From an uncultured Devosia sp. (GTDB taxonomy: Bacteria; Pseudomonadota; Alphaproteobacteria; Rhizobiales; Devosiaceae): a stretch of DNA of 64,000 nt. The DNA lies in NCBI RefSeq assembly GCF_913055165.1, contig NZ_CAJXJS010000016.1, positions 1 through 64,000 of the forward strand. The letters are read 5' to 3'. Shown here piece after piece: positions 57,240-64,000 of the stretch; position 1 is the first letter of the stretch, and each line of letters opens with the position of its first letter. The position numbers and the translations under genes are program-made. The notes under the pieces are model-generated. The model was not told the origin of the DNA, made no database searches, and saw only the letters and a list, made by a program, of their open reading frames with translations.

Positions 57240-58319
57240 TTGGCACAAGACTCTGTCCACGCGTTCGACCCCGAGAAACCTGCCGAATTCATCCATACAG
57301 GTGTGTTGGTGATTATTGTTGTCATCTGCGTGGTATCGGCTCTCTGGACCATTGCCATTACTGCGCTCATCTTGAGGTTTGCCGGGAACCTGAAACTGGT
57401 TCAAGCGGTCAACGATCGATCCTCGCATGTCAGGCCCACGCCCACGGGAGGCGGCGTAGGCTTCGTGACGGCAAGCGCATTGGCCAGCGGCTTCGCCGTG
57501 ACGGCGCTCGGACAGCCGATGCTGGTGCTGACCGTCTTGGCATTGGCGATCGCCGCCCTTGGCCTCGCAGACGATATCCTGGAGCTCAAGGCCGGCACGA
57601 GGTTTGCGATACAGGGTCTTGCCCTCGCCATTCTGGTTTGGCAGCAGCCGATTGAGATGCTTGGGCTGCCGTTGGCTGGTCTGTCCCCCATAGTTGTTGG
57701 CCTGCCGGTGGTCCTGATGGGCTTGTGGTGGGTCAACCTGTTCAACTTCATGGATGGAATTGACGGCCTGGCGGCCAGCCAGGCCCTTCTTATCCTGCTC
57801 GCCTCGTTCGGGCTTGTCATGCTCGGACAGCCGGATGCTGCGGGAGAACCTGTGCTGTGGTGGATGCTTAGCCTGGCAGCGGCGCTGGCAGCCTTCCTGG
57901 TATTCAACTGGCCACCGGCCAGTATATTCATGGGAGACGTGGGCAGCACTTATCTCGCTTTCGTCATTTTCGGCCTGGCACTCGTCTGCGCTGCGTCCGG
58001 TTGGATTGCGCTACCCATCTGGGCCATATTGGGCGCGACGCTGATCGTGGATACAAGCGTGACCCTGATCACACGGATGTCGGCCGGGGAGAGGTGGCTT
58101 GCCGGACATCGGCAACACGCCTATCAGCATCTGTCACGCCATCTTGGAGGGCATCGTACGGTCACACTTCTGTACGGGGCCGTAGTTTTGCTCTGGCTCG
58201 TTCCCATCGCATCACTGGCCCATTTTCAGCCGGGCATTCTGTGGCCCTGCGTGGTCGTGGCCTATCTTCCACTGCTGATCGCGGCAGTGTCGCTCAAGGC
58301 AGGACGTCGCGTGCCATGA
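57240..58319 (+). CDS. undecaprenyl-phosphate HexNAc-1-phosphate transferase family (WecA/WbpL-like)
   Basis: The protein has up to 359 residues and ten or so hydrophobic helices. It has the PNPT superfamily motifs NDRSSHVRPTPTGGGVGFVT, ADDILELKAGTRFAIQGL, NLFNFMDGIDGLAASQAL and NWPPASIFMGDVGSTYLAF with HRQHAYQHL near the end. These are the metal- and lipid-binding residues of enzymes that load the first sugar on undecaprenyl phosphate. The start is uncertain: the frame opens at a TTG at 57240, with later GTG/TTG codons at 57303-57309 just before the first helix. It overlaps the dehydratase gene by 4 bp, as wbpL and wbpM are neighbours in Pseudomonas. Confidence 0.92.
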   Translation: MAQDSVHAFDPEKPAEFIHTGVLVIIVVICVVSALWTIAITALILRFAGNLKLVQAVNDRSSHVRPTPTGGGVGFVTASALASGFAVTALGQPMLVLTVLALAIAALGLADDILELKAGTRFAIQGLALAILVWQQPIEMLGLPLAGLSPIVVGLPVVLMGLWWVNLFNFMDGIDGLAASQALLILLASFGLVMLGQPDAAGEPVLWWMLSLAAALAAFLVFNWPPASIFMGDVGSTYLAFVIFGLALVCAASGWIALPIWAILGATLIVDTSVTLITRMSAGERWLAGHRQHAYQHLSRHLGGHRTVTLLYGAVVLLWLVPIASLAHFQPGILWPCVVVAYLPLLIAAVSLKAGRRVP

Positions 58320-60241
58320 TTAACGGAACCATACAATACATCATCGGCATGCCCCGGCACTGGAAGCGCGTGGTGCAGGTTGGTAGCGATGTCGTCGCGC
58401 TGTGCGTCGTTCTGTGGGGATCCTATTCGCTGCGCTACAACACCTTGTTCGTACCGGATGCGGATCAGGCTTTGCTCATGGCGGCCGCGCCCTGTGTAGC
58501 CTTGCCGATTTTCATCCGCATGGGCCTCTACCGGTCGGTCATCCGGTATCTTCCCGAACGTGCTGTGTGGACCATCTTTCAAGCGATGACCCTGGCCACG
58601 TTGGCCTGGGTATTCGTCGCTTTCCTGACGTCCTTGGCGGTTGGCGAGACGGTACCCCGGTCGGTGCCAATCATCTACTGGGCTCTGGCCACCATTGTGA
58701 TGGTCAGTACACGCTTTGCAGCCAAGATGATCCTCTGGCCCAGAGAGAAAGCGACGTCGGTGGGCGGGCAACTGGTTATTTACGGCGCGGGGAACGCGGG
58801 ACAGCAACTTGCCGCTGCCCTGAGGGGAAGCGGCAAAGGTCTGGTAGTCGGCTTCATTGACGACAATCCCGGCCTGCACGGCCGCGAGGTTGCTGGAATC
58901 CGGGTGTATCACCCCGAGTACCTGCAAACGCTCGTGCGCAACTACGGCGTGGGCGAAGTCATCCTGTGCATGCCGTCCGTCAGCGCACAACGCCGGCAGG
59001 AGCTGTTGGCGAGCTTGACGCCGCTATCGCTGCGGATAAGGATCCTGCCTGCAATTGCCGATATCGCCGCCGGCAAGTACCTCATCAGTCAGGTCCGGGA
59101 AATCGATATCGATGAGCTGCTCGGCCGATCTATCGTGCCCGCTGACGGAAACCTGCTGCGGACCATGATCGAGGGTCGGTCTATCATGGTCACCGGCGCA
59201 GGAGGGTCCATCGGCTCGGAGCTCTGCCGACTTGTTGCGCGTTGGAAACCAGCCCGTCTCGTGCTGTTGGAGGCCAACGAATTTGCGCTTTATCAGATTG
59301 ACCGTGAGCTTCGCAGCGCAGAATTGGCACCGGTTGCAGTCCTCGCGTCCGTACGCGACGGCGAGACCGTTGATGCTACGATCAAGCAGTATGGCATTGA
59401 TGCCATTTTTCATGCCGCGGCTCACAAGCACGTTCCCCTGGTGGAGGAAAATGCCCTTGAAGGCATCCGGAACAATGTATTCGGAACCCAGGTCCTGCTC
59501 GACAGGGCGTTCCATAACGGGGTCAAGAACTTCATTCTCATTTCGTCCGATAAGGCCGTGCGCCCAACAAACGTTATGGGGGCGACAAAGCGCTGGTCGG
59601 AACTGCTGGTTCACAGCTACGCGGCGCGCGCGCAGGCAGAACAGACCGGGCAAAAATTTGCCGCAGTCAGATTTGGCAATGTCTTGGGTTCAAGTGGCTC
59701 GGTCGTTCCGCTGTTCCGGGAGCAGATTGCCAAGGGTGGCCCTGTGACGCTTACCGACGAAGGCATGACTCGCTACTTTATGTCCATCCACGAGGCAGCC
59801 GAACTCATCGTGCAAGCAGGAACGTTGTCTCAGGGAAACGACGTCTTCCTCCTGGACATGGGCAGCCCGATCGCCATCATGGATTTGGCAACGAACATGA
59901 TCAGATTGGCCGGTCTTTCAGTGCGCGATGCGCATAATCCTGCCGGTGACATCCGCATCGACGTGATGGGCAAGCGCCCAGGTGAAAAGATGTTTGAGGA
60001 GCTGTTTTACGATCCGCATACGGTCGAGACGACAAGCCACCCAAAGATCATGCGCGCATCGCCCGCGGCAGCGATGGATATCTCACCTCAGGTAGTCTTG
60101 TTGCGGCGAGCGCTGGAAGCGCGCGACGAGATTGCCGCGAGAAGCATTCTGTTTGACGTGATAGCCGAGGGCAGAAATCCACTTAACGATGCCCCGATGG
60201 ATGTTCAGACAAACCGAACTGCCTCTCAGACAGCAACTTGA
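58316..60241 (+). CDS. membrane-anchored UDP-GlcNAc 4,6-dehydratase (WbpM/CapD/PglF-like)
   Basis: The 641-residue protein has four N-terminal helices, a first Rossmann domain (VIYGAGNAGQQLAAALRGSG at about 155) and a catalytic SDR domain from about 280. That domain has TGAGGSIGSELCRLVARWKP, IFHAAAHKHVPLVEENALEG, FILISSDKAVRPTNVMGATK and RFGNVLGSSGSVVPLFREQI. The catalytic Tyr of ordinary SDRs is Met here (NVMGATK), as in WbpM. The product, UDP-4-keto-6-deoxy-HexNAc, may be the substrate of the epimerase/reductase at 35111. The start is the ATG at 58316 in an ATGA overlap. Confidence 0.94.
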   Translation: MINGTIQYIIGMPRHWKRVVQVGSDVVALCVVLWGSYSLRYNTLFVPDADQALLMAAAPCVALPIFIRMGLYRSVIRYLPERAVWTIFQAMTLATLAWVFVAFLTSLAVGETVPRSVPIIYWALATIVMVSTRFAAKMILWPREKATSVGGQLVIYGAGNAGQQLAAALRGSGKGLVVGFIDDNPGLHGREVAGIRVYHPEYLQTLVRNYGVGEVILCMPSVSAQRRQELLASLTPLSLRIRILPAIADIAAGKYLISQVREIDIDELLGRSIVPADGNLLRTMIEGRSIMVTGAGGSIGSELCRLVARWKPARLVLLEANEFALYQIDRELRSAELAPVAVLASVRDGETVDATIKQYGIDAIFHAAAHKHVPLVEENALEGIRNNVFGTQVLLDRAFHNGVKNFILISSDKAVRPTNVMGATKRWSELLVHSYAARAQAEQTGQKFAAVRFGNVLGSSGSVVPLFREQIAKGGPVTLTDEGMTRYFMSIHEAAELIVQAGTLSQGNDVFLLDMGSPIAIMDLATNMIRLAGLSVRDAHNPAGDIRIDVMGKRPGEKMFEELFYDPHTVETTSHPKIMRASPAAAMDISPQVVLLRRALEARDEIAARSILFDVIAEGRNPLNDAPMDVQTNRTASQTAT

Positions 60242-60257
60242 TTGTATCTGGTCAGCT

Positions 60258-61523
60258 TCACCAGGGGCTTAGATCTCGGTGACTTTGAGCGGTCAGAGCC
60301 AAAATTGCACGCCGCGCAAGGTAATGGGCGAAGATGGCACAGACTCGTCCTCGGTCTCAGGGAACGGCACATGCACTTGCCGCTCCATCCGCCCGGGGCG
60401 CACCAGAGCGGCATCGAGCCGCTCGAAGAAATTGGTGGCACCGATGATCATCACCGGCTAGCCCGAGCTGCGGACGCGGTCGATCTGCTTGATGAAAAGA
60501 TTGACGATCGGCGTCCACCATTGCCGATCCCTTGCATCGAGCGTGGCGCGATCGGGCAGGCCATCGAGTTCATCGATGAAGCCGACGCAATTTTCGGTCT
60601 CGAGCAGCGTGTCGAAGAAGCGGACGATGGCCTTGCTGACGCCGCCCAGGTGTCCATCGCTGCTGTCGAACCAGTCCCCCATCGTCGCCGATACCAGATG
60701 CCAACCCGCCGAGCGCGCCAGAGCCTCGACAATCATCATCTTGCCGGTCCCCAGCGGGCCCCTCCAGCAAGGCTAAGCGCAATTGCTGCGGGTCCAGCGT
60801 GCCGCCCCAGACCTGGTTGAGATCATCGAGACAGCTCATCGCCCAGCCCCGAAGAGCAGCCGGAAGCGGCAGATCTGCGAGGCGCGGTCCGGCGCTCCGC
60901 TGCGCGGCACCCCGGGCCATCCGCTGCTTTTCCGCGAGGGCCTTGATGCGCCGGACGCAATTGCGGGCCGAACTGCCGGACCGCATGGCCATGACCAGAT
61001 CGGAAAAATCGAGCCTTTCGATGTCCTCGAGCGCAAGGCCATTTGCCCGCTGGCCGCAAAAGGCACGGATGGCGCGATTGGGGGCGGCGACATCGATCCG
61101 GGGCAGCTCGAGCCGCAGGTCGATCGCGCCCTGGACTTCCACGGGCAGGAGGTCTGACTGGTCCGTGGTCGAAAGAAGACAATGCACCCCGCTCATCAGA
61201 TGTGTCTGCATTTCGGGCACGATCCAGGCATTCCTGTCCTTCTTGACCTTAGTCACGGACAGCGTGCGCACCTCAGGGTGGGCGAGCTTGGCCTCCCGGC
61301 TGAAAGCCAGAGCCCAGGTCGGGCTGGGCGAGACGATGTGAGTGACCTGCGGCACGTCCGAGCGCAAAGCGGCCCGGATCGCGGCGGTCCTGCCCTTGAG
61401 CAGCGCCTCGACGGGCAGCCGATCGGGCCGCACGGGCTGGGCATCGGTCGCGGTCTCGACCGCATCGGCATTGTCGAACTCGTCATCCTCGAGGACGAGG
61501 GTGATGCTTTCAAAATTAGCCAT
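60258..61523 (-). pseudogene. decayed AAA family ATPase
   Basis: The gene starts MANFESITLVLEDDEFDNAD at 61523 and reads well to RLALLEGP, where one extra base in Walker A (near 60760) breaks the frame. Without it the text would be GPLGTGKMMIVEALARSAGW. The next piece continues in another frame with GVSKAIVRFFDTLLETENCV, GFIDELDGLPDRATLDARD (Walker B) and FIKQIDRVRSSG, then meets a TAG codon. It goes on with [20 protein letters not shown] and [18 protein letters not shown] (sensor and arginine-finger region), and a second frameshift follows before [11 protein letters not shown] and a stop at 60258. Two frameshifts and a nonsense codon mean that no full ATPase can be made. It is followed upstream by the GIY-YIG-like gene in the same direction. 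Confidence 0.85.
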
Positions 61524-61618
61524 GATGCTTCCTTGGCGGCCGCGCATTCACGCGCCACAGCAAAAAGAGAGGAAAGGGAGAGTCGGGTGGCCCGGAGCCA
61601 CCCGTTACGGTGTGGGCC

Positions 61619-62596
61619 TCAGGTCCCGGAACCCCAGGTCTCGGGGTCCATGCCGCGAGCATCGGCCATTGGCCGCCAAAGCTCGGGTTTGACCCTTGAG
61701 CCGGCCACGAAATTGGCGGCGCCCGATGGCGTGTCTAAACCGACATCCACGGTCAGGACCAGATGATTGCCCTCACGGACGAGGCCGCCATCGGGCAAAA
61801 GGTCCTGGCGCTCCTTGAGCGCGGCACTGCCGGCCGAGGGGACAGGTTCGAGCTGGACCTGACTTCCAGCCAAAACCCAGAACTTGCCGTCGGCGATCCT
61901 CGCCTGGGCGGTAACGCCGCAGCTTTCCATGATGAGGTGCTGGCCTTCCCCCTGCCCGTCCGGTGCGGCTTCGAGCGGCTCGGGTTCGAACGGCCCAGGA
62001 TTGGTCCTGCCGAACGGTCCTGCAGCGGGGGCAACGGGATCAAGCACCCCAGCCTGTTCGATGCGCTCGAAGAAGGTGGCGCCGAAGCGATCGTTGGCCA
62101 TATAGGGACCGGAAGCGAGCCGATCGCCGGCCGGGAGAGCATTGATGAGCGTCAGGCCCGGATGCTTGATCACCATGCGGGCAGCGAGGCGCTCGGCGGT
62201 GCGGGCCTGGGCTTCGCTCAAAAGCTGTTGCTTGTCTACCGCCGCGATGATGCGATCGGGCAGGCCGTTGCGCCTCAAATGCGCGCCCCAGGCAATGCGG
62301 CAGGCCGTATCGCCGGAGCGGTCGACATAGACCGTGCGGCCATAAAGGGCGAGGTAGATGCCCTTCTGCCGCAGCCGCGGCTCCTTGACGAAATAGGAGC
62401 GGTCGATGCCCGAGGCGAAGAAAATGTCTGGCTCGGGCGCAATGACCTTGAGATGCTGCACGCCCTTCTTGGGGGCTTCGGAGGTCGATGTTGCCTTCTG
62501 GCGCAAGGGCGGATTGACCCTCCGCGCCACCTGGCTATGGGCATCGATGAGGCCGGAAGAGGTGTTGACGAGCGCGCCCTCGCGGATCAGGGCCAT
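61619..62596 (-). CDS. GIY-YIG/DUF4357-like protein
   Basis: This protein of about 325 residues has a middle region GIYLALYGRTVYVDRSGDTA, then DRIIAAVDKQQLLSEAQART, AERLAARMVIKHPGLTL, which matches the GIY-YIG nuclease fold with Tyr changes at the motif (GIY-LYG). The C-terminal part has FWVLAGSQVQLEPVPSAGSA and VGLDTPSGAANFVAGSRVKP, as in DUF4357. Such proteins are often phage- or plasmid-linked. It is upstream of the decayed AAA ATPase and probably formed one unit with it. I start it at the ATG at 62596; the frame opens at 62647. There is no clear ribosome binding site, so whether it is expressed is uncertain. Confidence 0.65.
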   Translation of the reverse strand: MALIREGALVNTSSGLIDAHSQVARRVNPPLRQKATSTSEAPKKGVQHLKVIAPEPDIFFASGIDRSYFVKEPRLRQKGIYLALYGRTVYVDRSGDTACRIAWGAHLRRNGLPDRIIAAVDKQQLLSEAQARTAERLAARMVIKHPGLTLINALPAGDRLASGPYMANDRFGATFFERIEQAGVLDPVAPAAGPFGRTNPGPFEPEPLEAAPDGQGEGQHLIMESCGVTAQARIADGKFWVLAGSQVQLEPVPSAGSAALKERQDLLPDGGLVREGNHLVLTVDVGLDTPSGAANFVAGSRVKPELWRPMADARGMDPETWGSGT

Positions 62597-62779
62597 GAGA
62601 ATGCACAATAACGGCGGTCTTGGCGCTGATGGCCCGTGCTTGGGCAAGGTTCAAAACCACACAATCACAACGAAGACGGGCGTCACGGTGGCGCCAAACG
62701 GTCTCGACATCGCGTTCCGGTCTTTTGCCCGTGGCCATTCGCTGCTACCTGACCCCGGCACGATCGGGCAGGAGACGAC

Positions 62780-63712
62780 ATGAGAATTGCCGCAGTGACA
62801 GGATATTACGATGTGGGCCGGGGTGGCTATGACAATCGCACGCCGGATCAATATGTCGCCTGGCTGAATCAGACGCTGCAAGCGCCGCTGCGTTTCATCA
62901 TCTTCCTCGACCCCGAGTTTGATGCGAGCGCCGTTTGTCCCAAGCCCGGAGACCGAATCGTTCGGGTCGCCAAGCACGATCTGATCATGTTCGGCCATCG
63001 AAACCGGATCGAGGAGATCGTCAAGGACAGCAAGGTCGTCAATCGGCGCGATATCGCCTTCAACCTCGTCGAATATGGCATGATCGTCATGTCCAAGCCA
63101 GAGTTGCTCAAACGCGCGGCCAAGGACACGGACGCAGAATACCTGTTGTGGGTGGACGCCGGGCTCTGCCGGTTCATGCCGGATCTTACGGGCAAGACGG
63201 TCAGCGTCATGCCTTCCGAGCTTGAGGGTATGCGCATCGGTCTCAACACAACCTGGCACCTGGCGCAACGGATGCGCATCGGCAAGTTCCCCCGAACGAT
63301 GATCGGACGGACACTCGCCATGATGAGTGCCGGGGATCTGATCGTGCGCCGAGACTTCGCGGAAGAGTTATCCGACCGCCTCGAATTCCTCGTGGAGAGG
63401 GAATGGCTGCCAGCGGGGTTGTGGGACAATGAACAGGTGGCGATCGGCAATCTCTTGTTCAGGGGAGGCCTACCGGGCGCACGCGTGTTGAGGACCGATG
63501 TCGGCGGCGGCGGCAATACCCTCAGATGGCTGTTTGGCGCCCTGCCCTACCCCTCGCGAACACCACTCTATGTCCAATGGCGCCTGCTGCTCGACGAGTT
63601 TCGCACTCGGCTTGCGCCGGCGCATGAGTGCTATCTCCGTGGCGACTTTCCGGAGGCGGAATTCAGGGCCTGGCAGGAACAGAAGAAACGTCATGGGAGC
63701 GCGTCCCGCTGA
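62780..63712 (+). CDS. HtrL/WlaTC-like glycosyltransferase-type protein
   Basis: The 310-residue protein begins MRIAAVTGYYDVGRGGYDNR and has PDQYVAWLNQTLQAPLRFII, FRHRN-type KHDLIMFGHRNRIEEIVKDS, LLWVDAGLCRFMPDLTGKTV and LWDNEQVAIGNLLF, which resemble the HtrL/YibB and WlaTC-type family found in lipopolysaccharide loci. The IIFLDPE and WVDAG motifs suggest a GT-A-like fold with a metal-binding DxD-type site. The start ATG at 62780 lies after GGAGACGAC. It closes the surface-polysaccharide locus. Confidence 0.75.
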   Translation: MRIAAVTGYYDVGRGGYDNRTPDQYVAWLNQTLQAPLRFIIFLDPEFDASAVCPKPGDRIVRVAKHDLIMFGHRNRIEEIVKDSKVVNRRDIAFNLVEYGMIVMSKPELLKRAAKDTDAEYLLWVDAGLCRFMPDLTGKTVSVMPSELEGMRIGLNTTWHLAQRMRIGKFPRTMIGRTLAMMSAGDLIVRRDFAEELSDRLEFLVEREWLPAGLWDNEQVAIGNLLFRGGLPGARVLRTDVGGGGNTLRWLFGALPYPSRTPLYVQWRLLLDEFRTRLAPAHECYLRGDFPEAEFRAWQEQKKRHGSASR

Positions 63713-63806
63713 GGCTCAGCTTGGGGAATTGAGGCAGGTTCCACTCTGCTGAGTCTGAGCAACGGCGGCATGTCTTGAGGGTCTTAGTGGGGCGCCCGGG
63801 GTGCTG

Positions 63807-64000
63807 CTACGGCGCGGGGCGATAGCTGGAGAGGACCGAGAGCCGCAGGGACTCGGCTGAGGCGCGCGCCGCCATTTCCTGGGCGCCTTGGGACGATGCA
63901 ATATCGACAGGCGTCAGCTTGCCGCTCTGATAGGCGATATCGGCGAAACGCGTGGCTTCGAAGAGGATGCGATCGTCTCGGGAGATGGTGACGCTTGCCT
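63807..64000 (-). CDS. C-terminus of an unidentified protein (cut by window edge)
   Basis: An open minus-strand frame enters from the right edge and ends with a TAG at 63807-63809. The last 64 residues contain VTISRDDRILFEATRFADIA and VDIASSQGAQEMAARASAES and end RLSVLSSYRPAP. It resembles the end of a periplasmic lipoprotein of the LptE or similar kind, but this is weak. The codon use looks like that of real genes. No other gene is seen between 63713 and 63806. Confidence 0.5.
   Translation of the reverse strand, partial: ASVTISRDDRILFEATRFADIAYQSGKLTPVDIASSQGAQEMAARASAESLRLSVLSSYRPAP

Noticed and set aside
55991-57370. 459-codon minus-strand frame opposite the WbpA/TviB-like gene
   Set aside because: The plus-strand protein has all motifs of the family; the minus frame is a shadow.
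1-64000. CRISPR arrays, rRNA, prophage integrase
   Set aside because: No regularly spaced direct repeats, rRNA segments or integrase-type proteins were seen.

Overview
The window looks like chromosomal DNA of a GC-rich alphaproteobacterium, probably of the order Hyphomicrobiales and possibly Devosia-like. The order is inferred from the aerobic cob operon with Pseudomonas denitrificans-type gene order, a short PutA without its own DNA-binding domain paired with an Lrp-type PutR, the many ABC importers with GntR/LacI regulators, and a REP-like intergenic palindrome of a type common in that order. The genus is only a guess.

Layout. (1) 1-1884: the start of a GH4 alpha-galactosidase and a divergent AraC regulator. 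(2) 1940-5901: putA and a divergent putR. (3) 5967-11967: an aerobic cobalamin operon cobF-G-H-I-J-L-M, almost entirely joined by 4-bp overlaps, with no cobK and no room for one. (4) 11979-19803: an SDR oxidoreductase, then an inositol-monophosphatase/glycerophosphodiesterase/ABC importer operon with a Tat-type binding protein and a LacI regulator, perhaps for a phosphorylated polyol or glycerophosphodiester. (5) 19867-26677: an oligopeptide-type ABC importer that includes a permease-ATPase fusion, a FadR-type GntR regulator, and a divergent DUF1028 gene. Two identical ATTTAT-N4-ATAAAT sites lie in the divergent promoter region. A doubly deleted ABC ATPase remnant marks the end of this block.

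(6) 27288-63712: a large surface-polysaccharide locus. It holds rmlCBDA (dTDP-L-rhamnose), ugd and a UDP-glucuronate 4-epimerase (UDP-GlcA/UDP-GalA), glycosyltransferases, five SAM-dependent methyltransferases, a flippase (Wzx-like), a polymerase/ligase (Wzy-like), a WbpA/TviB-type UDP-sugar dehydrogenase, a WecA/WbpL-type initiating transferase and a WbpM-type 4,6-dehydratase. A nonulosonic-acid module is split over two blocks: a NeuB/LegI synthase on the plus strand, and LegF, an SDR, LegG, PtmE and LegB in a tightly coupled minus-strand operon. The aminotransferase (LegC) and N-acetyltransferase (LegH) needed for legionaminic acid are absent from the window, and an uncharacterised SDR sits between LegG and LegF. 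I infer that the locus may make a 7-hydroxy, 9-deoxy nonulosonate instead of legionaminic acid. This is the most interesting hypothesis here.

An IS630-type element with a frameshifted transposase lies between the two halves of the locus, inserted exactly in the stop codon of a methyltransferase. Near the right end there is a decayed AAA ATPase (frameshift in Walker A) next to a GIY-YIG/DUF4357-like gene, then an HtrL/WlaTC-like glycosyltransferase and the C-terminus of an unidentified protein. No tRNA, rRNA, CRISPR array or confident riboswitch was seen.
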